A DNA stretch of 64,000 nucleotides from Dokdonia sp. PRO95 (GCF_000355805.1 NZ_CM001837.1:2841868-2905867), one strand, 5' to 3'. Positions 1 through 10,400 are shown, counted from the stretch's first letter. A program made the numbers and translations. Notes: generated by a model not told the origin, from the letters alone.

Positions 1-1
1 C

Positions 2-370
2 ACCTTTGGATTTTGTTTTGAAAACCAATTTGTGAGTGCGTATGACTCATTTTTACTTCAAGAACCATCTGATCACTCTGTGCAAGCGCTTGTTGATACC
101 GTAATTTTGAGTGTTTCTTATAAAGATTTACAAGAAATTTACGAGAAAACAGCTATCGGTAATCTTATAGGAAGACTTACTGCCGAAAATCTTTTTATCA
201 CAAAGTCAAAAAGACTACAATCACTACTAGACCAAACTGCAGAAGAGCGTTATTTGAGCATCTTTAAAGAACGCCCTCAGTTACTTAAGGAAATTCCTCT
301 GAAATATATAAGCTCTTACATAGGCGTGACACCACAGGCTCTAAGCCGCATACGCAAACGTATTAGTTAA
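2..370 (+). CDS. Crp/Fnr-family transcriptional regulator, 5'-truncated by the window edge
   Basis: The reading frame is open from base 2 and the gene clearly begins before the window. The internal GTG at 32 is not the true start, because the residues before it (TFGFCFENQFV) continue the protein. What remains is the end of a cyclic-nucleotide-binding-like beta roll, the long dimerisation helix, and a C-terminal helix-turn-helix ending IGVTPQALSRIRKRIS, which is the usual ending of short Bacteroidota Crp/Fnr regulators. The ligand and target genes cannot be read from this fragment. It ends with TAA at 368-370 and is followed 50 bases later by the desaturase gene, which has its own promoter, so the two are probably not one transcript. 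Confidence 0.85.
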   Translation, partial: TFGFCFENQFVSAYDSFLLQEPSDHSVQALVDTVILSVSYKDLQEIYEKTAIGNLIGRLTAENLFITKSKRLQSLLDQTAEERYLSIFKERPQLLKEIPLKYISSYIGVTPQALSRIRKRIS

Positions 371-380
371 TACAGGTTCA

Positions 381-411
381 TTGTCTGGCATTATTTGTGA
401 AAGTACCTTTG
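381..411 (+). promoter_or_regulatory. Bacteroidota-type promoter for the desaturase gene
   Basis: A TTG at 381-383 is followed by a 20-base spacer and TACCTTTG at 404-411. This fits the known Bacteroidota consensus TTG-N17-23-TAnnTTTG. The ATG at 421 lies only 10 bases after the -7 element, so the leader would be very short. Confidence 0.55.
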
Positions 412-420
412 TAAAAAAAA

Positions 421-1176
421 ATGCTTATAATATTCTTTATAGTAATCCTCTGGTATAGCGGGTTATTTTTTCAGTCATTCTTTCTCCATAGATATGCAGC
501 TCACCAGACATTTACAATGTCTAAAACCACAGAAAAGATCACATTTATATTAACTTGGCTTTTCCAAGGACCTAGTTATTTAAGTGCTTACGGTTATGGC
601 ATCATGCACCGCATGCACCACGCTTATACAGATACAGAAAAGGATCCTCACTCCCCTTCTTACGATGCAAATCTATTTGCAATGATGTGGAAGACTAAGA
701 CTATTTATCAAGACATAAATAACGATCGTATTGAGGTAGACCCTAAGTTTAAGAAAAACGTACCACAATGGAAGAGCTTTGATACTTTTGCAAGTTCGCG
801 TCTATCAAGATTACTTTGGGTAGGTCTATATATCGCTTTCTTTGCGGTGTTTGCAACAGCATGGTGGCAATGGTTATTACTACCTATTGCTTTTGCTATG
901 GCACCTATACATGGAGTGATTATCAACTGGTTTGGTCACATACTAGGATATACAAACTTCAAGACTAAGGACACTTCTAAAAATTTATTTCGCTTTGACT
1001 TCCTGATGATGGGAGAAGCATATCATAACAACCACCACAAATTTGCGGCTAGACCTAACTTTGGAGGTGTACACTGGTATGAGATTGATGTTACTTATGT
1101 AATTATGAAAGTATTACATCGCACAGGAGTAATAAAAATGAAACCTATCACGATAGACGTGCACTCGCACCATTAA
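421..1176 (+). CDS. Acyl-CoA (fatty acid) desaturase, membrane di-iron enzyme
   Basis: This protein of 251 residues is a membrane-bound fatty acid desaturase, probably of the delta-9 stearoyl-CoA type, which inserts a cis double bond into saturated acyl chains and adjusts membrane fluidity. All three histidine boxes are present: HRYAAH at residues 23-28, HRMHH at 63-67 and HNNHH at 202-206. Hydrophobic segments lie before the first box and between the second and third boxes. It is shorter than many desaturases but similar to the compact Bacteroidota forms. A promoter lies just upstream. Its last four bases (1173-1176) overlap the convergent end of the msrA-like gene, so no separate terminator fits between the two. 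Confidence 0.9.
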   Translation: MLIIFFIVILWYSGLFFQSFFLHRYAAHQTFTMSKTTEKITFILTWLFQGPSYLSAYGYGIMHRMHHAYTDTEKDPHSPSYDANLFAMMWKTKTIYQDINNDRIEVDPKFKKNVPQWKSFDTFASSRLSRLLWVGLYIAFFAVFATAWWQWLLLPIAFAMAPIHGVIINWFGHILGYTNFKTKDTSKNLFRFDFLMMGEAYHNNHHKFAARPNFGGVHWYEIDVTYVIMKVLHRTGVIKMKPITIDVHSHH

Positions 1177-1673
1177 AAATTGACCATTCTGTGAGCAAAC
1201 GTATTCTTAAGTTCCCCCAGCTTAGGTGATATGTAACGCTCACAGAAGGGTTTATTTGGGTTTTTCTTATAGTAATTTGTAATCTCTTCTCTTGAAGGAT
1301 TAAAGTCTTTAAAAGGCATTACGGCAGTAATTATTTTCTCTTTGCTGCTTTTTTGTAAGGTGTTTAATACCGCTTTCGCGAAAGCGTTATCCTCCTCATT
1401 ATAAACATACACCGCAGATCGATAGGTATCTCGCATGCTGTGCATTTTTCTACTCTTATGCGTGAGAAGGTGAATTTCAATTAATACCTCCAGAGGTATA
1501 ACGCTCCTATCATAATGCACAATAACAGCTTCAGAAAAGGAAGCGTGTATTCCCTCTGAAGCAATATATCCTTGCTCTACAGTCAGAACTCCACGTAATG
1601 ATTGGAAAACCGCCTCTGTACACCAGTGACAGCCACCTCCAAATCCTATTGTATATATTTCTTTATCTTTCAA
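1173..1673 (-). CDS. Peptide-methionine (S)-S-oxide reductase family protein (MsrA-like, divergent)
   Basis: This 166-residue protein resembles MsrA, which reduces methionine-S-sulfoxide in damaged proteins. The catalytic motif is GCHWCTE (C15), where most MsrA proteins have GCFWG. A downstream YYKKNPNKPFC...SPKL stretch matches the usual C-terminal region, but the conserved YHQ part just before it is replaced, so activity is not certain. The only standard start is TTG at 1673, touching the TAA of mqo, which suggests translational coupling with the upstream oxidoreductase. A copy of the palindrome (1371-1386) lies inside the gene and encodes AFAKA. It could act on free or protein-bound substrates; that cannot be told from the sequence. 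Confidence 0.75.
   Translation of the reverse strand: MKDKEIYTIGFGGGCHWCTEAVFQSLRGVLTVEQGYIASEGIHASFSEAVIVHYDRSVIPLEVLIEIHLLTHKSRKMHSMRDTYRSAVYVYNEEDNAFAKAVLNTLQKSSKEKIITAVMPFKDFNPSREEITNYYKKNPNKPFCERYISPKLGELKNTFAHRMVNF
1371..1386. repeat. Dispersed palindrome CGCTTTCGCGAAAGCG, copy 1 (perfect)
   Basis: A perfect 16-base palindrome inside the msrA-like gene, read there as NAFAKAV. It belongs to the family of 18 exact-core copies in this window. Confidence 0.95.
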
Positions 1674-3161
1674 TTAGTCTAGGTTCAATAAAGCAGACGT
1701 TCGTTTTAACTCTTGATTAAAATGCTCCTTGGTTATCTCCTGCTTGTAGCTAGGTACAATCTCGCTTAATCGTTGTTTACCTTCAGCTGTTTCCATAATC
1801 TCTGGGAAGGCTTTTTCTAGTACGTCTAGCATAATTCTAGGCGCAGTAGACGCTCCTGGTGAGGCACCAAGTAAACAAGTGATTTTCCCATCAGATCCGC
1901 TTACGATTTGAGTACCAAATTCAAGTTTTCCGCCTTCAAACTCATCACGTTTTATAGTCTGTACACGCTGTCCAGCTACTTCTATGCGCCAGTCTTCATT
2001 CTTGGCATCTTTTATAAAAGTGCGTAAGTCTTTCATGCGGTCGTCAAAGTTCATGGTAATCTGACCTATCAAGTATTTAGTCAAATCTAGATTGTGCCAG
2101 AAAGCACCAAGCATAGAAGGTATATTTTTAAACGTCACACTATCAAGTAAGTCAAAATTAGACCCTTGTTTTAAAAACTTAGGACTAAAACCAGCAAAAG
2201 GACCAAACATTAATTGTCGCTCCCCATCTACGTATCTAGTATCTAGATGCGGCATACTCATAGGTGGTGCGCCCTCGCCTGCCTTGCTATACACTTTTGC
2301 ATAATGCTGATCTATGATTTCCTTGTTTTTGCAAACAAGCCACTCTCCACTTACAGGGAAACCTCCAAAACCATCTTTCTCTTCTATTTCAACAGTTTCT
2401 AGCAGTAGCAAAGCACCACCACCAGCACCTATAAATATATGATCTGCCTCTATAGATTGCTTAGTTCCTGTTTTTAAATCTTTTGTAATTGCCGTCCAAT
2501 TACCATTTTCAAGCGGATCGAGATCCTTTACTTCTTTATGGAAATGAACAGGAGTATCAAATTCTGTTTCTAGAATCTCATATAATCGCTTTGTAAGAAC
2601 GCCAAAGTTAACTTCTGTCCCTCGATCTATGCGCGATCCTGCCATTACCTCATCTTCTGTGCGCTCTCTCATGATAAGCGGAAACCACTCCTTCATTTTT
2701 GACACATTGCGAGTAAACTCAATAGTATCAAACATAAAGTGATCTTTAAACGCCTCATAACGCTTCTCTAGATAATCTGCGTTCTTTTCTCCAGTCACCC
2801 AACTATGATGTGGTATAGGCTTTAAAAATGCCTGAGGATCCTCTATTAGACCTTCTTCTACGAGATGCGCCCAGAACTGTTTTGTGATTTCAAACTGTTC
2901 GCATATTTTAATTGCCTTATCAATAGAAACAGAACCATCACTTTCTTCCGGGCAGTAATTGAGTTCGCAAAGAGCAGAATGACCCGTTCCTGCATTATTC
3001 CAAGCAGCCGAACTTTCTTGAGCTACATCTCCTAGTCGTTCTAGAATTAAGATGCTCAACTCTGGTTTTAGCATCTTGGCCAGTAATGCCAGATTTGCAC
3101 TCATAATTCCTCCGCCTACACAAATGAGGTCGTAATGTTGTTTTGGGATAGCTCCAGTCAT
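1674..3161 (-). CDS. mqo: Malate:quinone oxidoreductase
   Basis: This 495-residue FAD enzyme oxidises malate to oxaloacetate and passes electrons to the quinone pool at the cytoplasmic membrane. It serves the TCA cycle in place of, or beside, soluble malate dehydrogenase. The N-terminal dinucleotide fold (YDLICVGGGIMSANLALLA) and the family blocks SSAAWNNAGTGHSALCELNY, GSRIDRGTEVNFG and GASPGASTAP are all present, and the length is typical. The ATG at 3161 gives the expected start. It is followed without a gap by the msrA-like gene, so the two are probably cotranscribed. The 607-base gene-free stretch upstream presumably carries the promoter. Confidence 0.95.
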   Translation of the reverse strand: MTGAIPKQHYDLICVGGGIMSANLALLAKMLKPELSILILERLGDVAQESSAAWNNAGTGHSALCELNYCPEESDGSVSIDKAIKICEQFEITKQFWAHLVEEGLIEDPQAFLKPIPHHSWVTGEKNADYLEKRYEAFKDHFMFDTIEFTRNVSKMKEWFPLIMRERTEDEVMAGSRIDRGTEVNFGVLTKRLYEILETEFDTPVHFHKEVKDLDPLENGNWTAITKDLKTGTKQSIEADHIFIGAGGGALLLLETVEIEEKDGFGGFPVSGEWLVCKNKEIIDQHYAKVYSKAGEGAPPMSMPHLDTRYVDGERQLMFGPFAGFSPKFLKQGSNFDLLDSVTFKNIPSMLGAFWHNLDLTKYLIGQITMNFDDRMKDLRTFIKDAKNEDWRIEVAGQRVQTIKRDEFEGGKLEFGTQIVSGSDGKITCLLGASPGASTAPRIMLDVLEKAFPEIMETAEGKQRLSEIVPSYKQEITKEHFNQELKRTSALLNLD

Positions 3162-3260
3162 AGTAAATTTTTACACTCTAAAGATATTAATAAGCTCGTT
3201 GAGTTTGAGTAAAACATCAGAAAAGAATGAGTCGGTAAAGATTGTAAATGATAACAATTA

Positions 3261-3276
3261 CGCTTTCGCGAAAGCT
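3261..3276. repeat. Dispersed palindrome, copy 2 (CGCTTTCGCGAAAGCT)
   Basis: An intergenic copy about 100 bases upstream of the mqo start. The core is exact, and only the last base breaks the 16-base symmetry. The left arm extends to ATTA. Confidence 0.95.
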
Positions 3277-3706
3277 TAAAATGGCAACACAACAATCTTA
3301 TAGATATGATGAATTGCGACTTTTAGTCTTGTCTAAAAATTAAGTTATTACAGCAATCAAAATCCTCAAAATGACTACTCTTTTAACTATACACATATCA
3401 TCACAAATTAACTTAAAATCTCTTATACTAATCTTAAATAGCTATTCTTTATGATTAAACTATAACTTTAAAAATACTATATAACTAATTGATTTTAATA
3501 ATTTTAATATTATTTTAAACTCTATATAGACAACATCTATAGTTGGCAATTACTGATGATTCATTTACCATTGATTTGCTAAACAAAAGTCTTAAACAAG
3601 CATTATTTATTGAGTCTGAGGATTCAAAAATTAAGTGCAATTTGCTCGCTATTCTGCTTTATAATTTTCTGAAACTTACTAGTTCTACATCCAGAATGTA
3701 TGGCAC

Positions 3707-3740
3707 AAAAAAGAGGCGATGATTATAAAATCATCGCCTC
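3707..3740 (-). terminator. Rho-independent terminator after the FAD oxidoreductase gene
   Basis: A perfect 12-base-pair stem GAGGCGATGATT (3713-3724) with a 4-base loop pairs with 3729-3740. On the minus strand it is followed by six T residues (the A run at 3707-3712). It lies 28 bases beyond the stop of the gene ending at 3769. Confidence 0.9.
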
Positions 3741-3768
3741 TTTCAGGTATTAATTTAGGTTCCTAAAA

Positions 3769-5022
3769 TTACTTTAGAAGACCTTCTATTTTTTCGATTA
3801 CACCTTCTGCTGCTCTCTCCCCAGAAACCATTGCAGCATTTAACGAACCATTTAATAAATGATCTCCAGCGAGAAAAATGTTATTAGTAAGCTGCGTTTC
3901 TGATGGTGCACAATTGTTACGGAGATTGCTAAGCTTAGGTAGTGCTTTTCTTATTTCATATGATTTGAGAAAAGTAGCTCCTTTTATACCACAATATGTA
4001 CTAAGCTCTGAAGATACCATTGCGCTAAGCGCTTCTATACTCAGATCATTATCATCTACTACAGTAACAGATAATAGACTCTTTGAGCCACTTGTGGCTG
4101 TCTCTAGAGTATTGTGATAGAATATGTTATTAATTCTTGTATTCTCATCTGCCACCAGACCAATGAGAGGTTTTCCGTCTTTAGGAGCATCTGCTTCAAA
4201 GTATAGGTTTACACATGATTTCCAAGGAGTCTCTTGACCTCTCAGGTTAGGAACTATATGACTTGCTTCTGTTGCAATGATGATGTAGTCACTCTCTAGA
4301 ACCTCGCCATTTTCTAATTTGATTGTTTGTCCAGACACCTCCTTAACAGCGGTATCTAGTCTAATCTTAGTAGTCGCTAGCTGCTCTTGTAATTGATTTG
4401 GTATAGCTCCTATTCCAGCTTTTGGCAATGTTGCCATACCAGTACCAAACATCTTGTAAACGAATTCAAACATCCTACTAGATGTTTCTAGTGAAGATTC
4501 TAAAAATATCCCACTAAAGAACGGCTTAAAGAAATCTGTTATCATCGTTTTACTAAAGCCTTTATCTTGCAAATACTTTAAAGTCGTTGTTTCTTCTTCC
4601 TCAAAAATAGCCTCTAGCGATTTATTCTTGAGACTTTTATTAAGCTTTAAGATTTTAACCTTATCCCCTAGTGTGCCTATAGATGAGCTCATAGTCGGTA
4701 TAAGCATTTTGAGACTACGTGTAGGATCTCCTATAGATTGCGAGTTTCTATTTTTATAAATAGTAGCACCAGGTAAAAAGGATTGTAATTCAAGTTTTTT
4801 GTAATCGAGATACTCTTTGGCTTTCGGGTAGCTTTCTAGAAGCACTTGAAAACCATGATCTAGCTGGTACCCCTTTACAATATCAGTTTTTACACGTCCT
4901 CCTATCCTATCAGTAGCTTCAAGAATTACAGGTGCGTAGCCTTTTTTCTCTAAGTTAATAGCTGCAACAAGGCCGCTTATTCCAGCGCCTATGATGTAAA
5001 TCTTCTGGTCAGTTTGATTCAT
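3769..5022 (-). CDS. NAD(P)/FAD-dependent oxidoreductase, amine oxidase / phytoene desaturase-like
   Basis: This 417-residue flavoprotein has an N-terminal Rossmann motif IYIIGAGISGLVAA (glycines 12, 14 and 17), followed by the acidic/GG pair ILEATDRIGGRVKT and a C-terminal FAD motif LAGDHLLNGSLNAAMVSGERAA. This is the flavin amine oxidase / protoporphyrinogen oxidase / carotenoid desaturase superfamily. No family-specific feature fixes the substrate, and no carotenoid genes lie nearby, so I assign only the superfamily. It is transcribed after tamL, but the 135-base gap includes a palindrome copy and a candidate -7 element at 5027-5034, so it may be a separate unit. It ends at a strong terminator. 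Confidence 0.85.
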   Translation of the reverse strand: MNQTDQKIYIIGAGISGLVAAINLEKKGYAPVILEATDRIGGRVKTDIVKGYQLDHGFQVLLESYPKAKEYLDYKKLELQSFLPGATIYKNRNSQSIGDPTRSLKMLIPTMSSSIGTLGDKVKILKLNKSLKNKSLEAIFEEEETTTLKYLQDKGFSKTMITDFFKPFFSGIFLESSLETSSRMFEFVYKMFGTGMATLPKAGIGAIPNQLQEQLATTKIRLDTAVKEVSGQTIKLENGEVLESDYIIIATEASHIVPNLRGQETPWKSCVNLYFEADAPKDGKPLIGLVADENTRINNIFYHNTLETATSGSKSLLSVTVVDDNDLSIEALSAMVSSELSTYCGIKGATFLKSYEIRKALPKLSNLRNNCAPSETQLTNNIFLAGDHLLNGSLNAAMVSGERAAEGVIEKIEGLLK

Positions 5023-5026
5023 AACT

Positions 5027-5034
5027 CAAAAATA
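5027..5034 (-). promoter_or_regulatory. Candidate -7 element (TATTTTTG) for the FAD oxidoreductase gene
   Basis: The minus strand reads TATTTTTG, a perfect TAnnTTTG match, immediately before the ATG at 5022. It would give an almost leaderless mRNA. No TTG is seen at the -33 position, so this is tentative. Confidence 0.3.
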
Positions 5035-5133
5035 AGGTAAGTATATATTGTTTGGTCTGTTGGTTTAATAATTCTTGTACTATAAAAATCCCCTAGCTCT
5101 AGTGTGATTTCTTACTGATAAGGGTTTGTTTTA

Positions 5134-5149
5134 CATTTTCGCGAAAGCG
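5134..5149. repeat. Dispersed palindrome, copy 3 (CATTTTCGCGAAAGCG)
   Basis: An intergenic copy between tamL (stop at 5158) and the FAD oxidoreductase gene. The 10-base core is exact and the right arm complete, but the left arm has decayed. Confidence 0.9.
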
Positions 5150-5157
5150 AGATTGTT

Positions 5158-7428
5158 TTAAAACGGATATCCAATAGCAAAGTTAAAAATTGGTTCGTCA
5201 AATTTGAAATCCCATCGCTCGCCCTCTGGTAATGATGGATCGTGAAAAGGCGCTGCGAGATCAAAACGGATCACAAAGCCCTGTACATCTACTCTAAGCC
5301 CAAAACCACCGCCTATTCCAAGTTCATTAATAAAATCTGAGGTGAACTTATCTTTACCCTCAAGATCTTCATTTTCTGTGCTATTCCAAATATTTCCAGC
5401 ATCTACAAAAAAGGCACCCTTGAGGTAATTGAAAATTGGGAAACGATACTCTGCATTTGCCTCTAGCCTGATGTTTCCTATTTGATCAAAGAAGTTTCCG
5501 CCAGATTGGTTTCCAGAAGATGTTCCAGGACCTAAAGAGCGTATTCTAAAAGCACGCACACTATATGGTCCACCAGAATAGTATTGCTTTACAAATGGTA
5601 ATATCTCTGAGTTTCCGTACGCATACCCATATCCTGCAAAGAGTCTCGTCGCGATTTTCTGCTCATTTGCCATATTAAAATGATACCTAAAATCTACATC
5701 TAGCTTTGCAAACTGCGCATATTCTAGTCCTATAAATGTCTTATTTTGAGTGTCTGCATCATCTTTACCTAGCAAACTAACGGCGTTACCTGCAAGCTCA
5801 AAATTAGAATTGAAAAAGATTTGATGTGTTTTTTGCGTATCTACCATCCCATTATAGGTAAAACTGTAATTGAGTCCCGCAATAAACTGCTGATCAAAAC
5901 TCTGTCTTAATAAGGGATTTTCGGTGAGTATATCTTCAAATTCTGTCGTGGTATTAGAGAGTCTCGTATAACTCACAGAAATAGGATTAATACGGTGTGT
6001 GACATATTTATTTGCATCCCACACATAGCCAAACCCTACATTACCAGATAATAAGGTGTATAATTTAGAACGACTCAAATAATCCACGCCGAGTGCTGCA
6101 ACCGTTTTTGGAATATTATACTCAAAAAAATCTGTTGAAATATCAATAGGAAATATCACTCTTGGGAATACGAGTTCGCTGGCCAGACCTAACTCTATAC
6201 TACTTAATGACTCACCTCCTCCTAGTTGTACTTCGTATCCTGCAGATCCTGTGATATTAAGAATCTCTCCGCCGTTAAAAAGATTTCTGTTGCTATAGGT
6301 TAAAGCCAATCCAGGTCCAGCAAAGTTGTTTGATTTGGTCACTGCTTGCACTTCAGCTCGTATGGCTCTTTTATTTAATGGCGACAAGTAAATATTTGCC
6401 TCAAGAATACCCAAGCTATCTGTGCGCAAGCTATCAATCTCGTCATACTGGATATTTACAAATTTATAAGCTCCTATAGTAGATAGTCGTCGCGCAGTGT
6501 TACGGGAGACATCTGGATGATACAATTGCCCTTCTTCAAGTTGTACAAATGGCGCAAGGTATTTAGGTTTAAAATAAAGCTCTTCTTGAATAAAATTAAG
6601 ACTATCAAAGCGAACCACATCAGATTGTAACGAGTCTTTGAGCGCATAATTAGGATACACATTTACCTTGTTTATCTTGTAAGGTACAATGACCTTATTA
6701 GGCACATCCTTCTTAATCTTCAAGAACATATCAAAACGTTTATTGCTGTATTGATTGGTATCTATCTCAAATATTAAAAACGAAGGATTGAAGTTGTAAT
6801 ATCCTTTTCTTTTAAGGAGGTAATCAATGCGATCTCGCTCAAGTTTAAGGTTAGACAAGTCATATCTCATGCCTTTTTCAAGCGGTGAGGAAGCCACCGT
6901 GCTTATCATTTCCCTATAAATGGGCGGTGATAATGTATCGAGTTGATACGTCTCCATGCGGTATGGCGTAGGGACTTTTAAATCATATATGATGGAGGCT
7001 CTTTTTTTTGTCTCGCTTTCGCGAAAGCGTGAACTCACCGTACTATAGAAAAATCCGCGGTTTTCTAGTCTGTTACGTAGTAATGATTCTACTTCAAACT
7101 CCTCTACATCAGATTGATAAACAGGCTCCTCTCCTATCTTTTTATTAAGCCATTTATTGATTACTCCTGGTTTTTCACGCTGTGCTTTGTAATAAACACT
7201 TAAATAAGGATAACCGCCTAAGATTTTAGAATTAGGTGTAGGTCGTAAGACGCCTTCAAGCTCTGTTTGTAGCGAGCTTTGATTTGTGATGGTGCTATCT
7301 GGCGTTATGATAATTTCAGCGCCAGTATATAAACGTTCTCCCTCTGGAATGTACTTTTCAACACTACAAGATGCGCAAAAAGTAATCAAAACTAGAGCTG
7401 AAAAATATGTAGATAATCGGTATTGCAC
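5158..7428 (-). CDS. tamL: TamL: lipoprotein-type TamA/BamA-family outer-membrane assembly protein
   Basis: This 756-residue member of the Omp85 (BamA/TamA) superfamily forms the outer-membrane half of the translocation and assembly module. The N-terminus is a lipoprotein signal with lipobox CASC (C21), which marks the Bacteroidota TamL variant. An N-terminal periplasmic POTRA-like region follows, then a C-terminal 16-strand-type barrel from roughly residue 390. The barrel carries YSGGPYSVRAFRIRSLGPG and ends in an aromatic residue (FNFAIGYPF). The start is GTG at 7428, only three bases after the tamB stop, so the two are surely one operon. A palindrome copy (7014-7029) lies in the periplasmic part and is read as RFRES. 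Confidence 0.9.
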   Translation of the reverse strand: MQYRLSTYFSALVLITFCASCSVEKYIPEGERLYTGAEIIITPDSTITNQSSLQTELEGVLRPTPNSKILGGYPYLSVYYKAQREKPGVINKWLNKKIGEEPVYQSDVEEFEVESLLRNRLENRGFFYSTVSSRFRESETKKRASIIYDLKVPTPYRMETYQLDTLSPPIYREMISTVASSPLEKGMRYDLSNLKLERDRIDYLLKRKGYYNFNPSFLIFEIDTNQYSNKRFDMFLKIKKDVPNKVIVPYKINKVNVYPNYALKDSLQSDVVRFDSLNFIQEELYFKPKYLAPFVQLEEGQLYHPDVSRNTARRLSTIGAYKFVNIQYDEIDSLRTDSLGILEANIYLSPLNKRAIRAEVQAVTKSNNFAGPGLALTYSNRNLFNGGEILNITGSAGYEVQLGGGESLSSIELGLASELVFPRVIFPIDISTDFFEYNIPKTVAALGVDYLSRSKLYTLLSGNVGFGYVWDANKYVTHRINPISVSYTRLSNTTTEFEDILTENPLLRQSFDQQFIAGLNYSFTYNGMVDTQKTHQIFFNSNFELAGNAVSLLGKDDADTQNKTFIGLEYAQFAKLDVDFRYHFNMANEQKIATRLFAGYGYAYGNSEILPFVKQYYSGGPYSVRAFRIRSLGPGTSSGNQSGGNFFDQIGNIRLEANAEYRFPIFNYLKGAFFVDAGNIWNSTENEDLEGKDKFTSDFINELGIGGGFGLRVDVQGFVIRFDLAAPFHDPSLPEGERWDFKFDEPIFNFAIGYPF
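7014..7029. repeat. Dispersed palindrome, copy 4 (perfect), inside tamL
   Basis: A perfect 16-base palindrome. In the tamL frame it is read as RFRES, the only exact copy that uses this third frame. Confidence 0.95.
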
Positions 7429-7431
7429 GTG

Positions 7432-10400
7432 CTAGTTGTTTTTATTGTTTTCAATAGTTTCCTCAGGTGGAGTCGCTTCTTTCTTAGCTTTTTCCTCTTC
7501 TACAAGCTGCTGCTGTTTCTTTCTTAAAATAGCATCCCACAGCTGACTAAATTTATTGAACTCTTGCTGGAATATAAGTGAAATACCACTTACAATCGTT
7601 TGTCCATCTATTACATTCTCAAACTCACTACGACGAAAACCTTTAAGACGGTATTGACCATCCTCTGTAAGCTCATATTCAAGACTCACATTCCCTATAA
7701 GCGGATTGCTCTCGCCAGAGGCACTCTGACCAGCTACATCAACACTACTGCCCACGCGTACTGTAAGCTTATCCCCAAAAAACTTACGTTGTGCTGCAAT
7801 ATCTAGTTGTGTGCGCTCTTGCGGTGTGGTTCCTTGATAATCTGTAAAACTATCTAATCCGAAATCAAGTTGAAATCCTGTTTTACCTAATAACTTATCT
7901 GAAAAAATATTAAGCTGGTCCGATAAAGCGTCATTTAAGTTATCTCTTGCAATACTTGCAAAACCACCGCGACTTCCATCAGAATTGGAATCTGGATAAA
8001 ATCTATTTAATACCAGCAATGAGAATACCTGACGGTTGAGCTCTCCTTCTTGCTGGTTTACTTGCTGCACACGGCTATAAACTTGGCCACCTATGGCGCC
8101 TTGTTCGTCTTCTGGTAAATCAAGCGCAAAATTAATTTTTGGACTCAGAAGTTCGCCATCTATATTTAAATATACTAAGAACGGTAGCTGCTGTCTGTAT
8201 TTACTAATTTGAGCAGGATCTGCTCCTGCATTTGCGCTTGCCATTAAAGGTGATGCAGAAGCCTCAACTTCATATACAGCACGTACATCAAGTTTTGCAT
8301 CAAATGGATCACCAGACCAGCTTACTCTACTACCAGGATCTAATTTAAATGTGCGGTTCACTAGATTGTAAAGATTCATTTCATACTGACCACTGGTTAC
8401 GTCGTACACACCCGTGAGCGTCATTCTACCATTAGGTTGTAATGTAAAATTAAAATCTCCTTCTCCTTGTACTTTGAGATTATCACCTGTTTCTTTATCT
8501 ATAAGAACAGTTACTAGCGCTTCTTTGTTTACCTTAAAAAGTCCTTTAAAATCAAAACCTGTAATTGTACCGGTCTCCTCTTCTGTTCTTGTAAGTATGG
8601 CATCTGGATTTTCACGATTTACAAAAACAACAATTCCGTCACTAGATTCTATATTTGCTGCCGCCGTAGGCATCACATAAGTAACATCAGTAGCACCTCC
8701 TACTGTCGCGTCTACTGTAACAATTGGAATTTGTAAATCCCCCTTGATACTTGCTTTTGCATCAAAAACAGCCGTACCATAAATGAAGTCATTATCTTCT
8801 GGCTTAGCATTTAAAGCCTGAAAATCTTTTGCGTTAATTGTTAAATCAAAAGTTGGATTAATAAAACTCTCCGTACCAATGAGCCCAGAGACTACAAGTG
8901 TGTTTTGTTTTTCATCTAATACTGTAAAATTAGACATCGAGATTCCATCGTTATCTAAGGAGATTGTTTCGTTCTTTAAAGAAAAAGGAGCATTGAGCTT
9001 TGATACTATAAATCCACCATTCTTAAACCTCAAAAATCCTTGATATTCTAAGCTTGCAAGTGCCCCATTTAATTTAAAATTACCCTCAAGACTTCCTGAG
9101 CCATCTTTGAGTTCACCAAGAGAAAAGCCATCTATAGCTTCCATTTTAATCTCATTAATATCGAGATCCATATTAATCAATGCGCCATCTACGTCTGCTA
9201 CATAATCACCAGTCAGATCAAGGTCTACACTTCCACCTTGCACTCCCAGGTTGAAGTCATAACGATCTCCATTGAGTGACCTACCTGTAAGCTCTGCTGT
9301 GCCTAAGTTTTCTCCTAATAAACCTAGCTCTTGCACATATAAGTCTGCCAAAAAACCTAAATCTCCAAAAGGCTCTTCTAACACCAAATCTCCGTTAAGA
9401 TTTCCAGTAGCTAGTTGCTCATTCGGATTGAGATAAGCTAGAAATTCGCTAATCTTAAAATTCCTAAAGTCTATTGCGATATGGTCTTTCTCAATGGTAG
9501 GAAGCTTATCTGTAATCTCTACTGATTGGGTATTTCGCTTAAAGCGAAAATCGTTAAAGGATAATTTTTTATCTGTGATGAGGACTTCATTAGTAACTGG
9601 GATTCCCCATTGTTTTTTATTAAAAATCAAACTATCTCTCAATACATGAAAACGGAGATTCTCTCTACTTCCAGTAATTTCAGATTGAACTTGTATAAGC
9701 TTCTCTCCTCCCGCATAGGCAAGAAAATCTAATGCTAGCTCATTATTGGTCTGATTACCGCTTATCTCTGTACGCTGAATTGCAAGTGGTCCAGCTTTAA
9801 TTCCTTTAAAGCCTAGATTGAAATTAAAATCATCCTTATCTGTATTCATTACAAAAGCAAGACTATCAATCTCATTACCTCCATAATTAATATGTGGTGC
9901 TTTAATAGAAGCATTTAAGACACGCTCTGCTTGCGCAAAGTCTAGATCAATGGATACCGTGTCAAGATCTTTCATGTTTACTAAAAACACTTCATTAAGC
10001 AAAGGCGACTGTCTAATTTTTCCTTTAAGAATAAGATTTACAGGATTCACCAGTGTATCTGCAACAGCCACATCTCTATAGAAATAGCTATAAATGTGAT
10101 CTTGAAGTGCTGTTGTTATGCGTGCTGGATCTGCATTTGATTTTAAATCAAGATTCATGATTTTATTATCAAAAGTAACTGAGGTACTATCTGGGCGAAC
10201 TCTCGCAGTACCATCTAGATTCCCGATAAGGTATGAGCGGTCATCGTAAACAATAATACCATCATCCATCGTAGCAGCTACATCATAACTCGTTGCATTA
10301 CCTTTAAAATTTCCTTTTAGTTTAAAACCTGTGCGCACATCTCTTTGCATGAGACCAAGCGCTTGAAGATCTGCTCCTATAATGTCAAGATCTATTGAGG

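Larger units (their letters stand above)
3162..3768. other. Gene-free, very AT-rich stretch upstream of mqo
   Basis: This 607-base stretch holds one palindrome copy (3261-3276) and a strong hairpin terminator (3707-3740) serving the minus-strand gene to its right. The rest is highly AT-rich without a convincing reading frame. The promoter of mqo must lie near 3162-3300 on the minus strand, but I found no clean TAnnTTTG element there. Confidence 0.6.

Noticed and set aside
3543-3722. A 59-codon plus-strand frame starting with TTG in the gap before mqo
   Set aside because: It runs into the stem of the terminator at 3713-3740, has no promoter or homologous feature, and looks like chance opening of AT-rich DNA.
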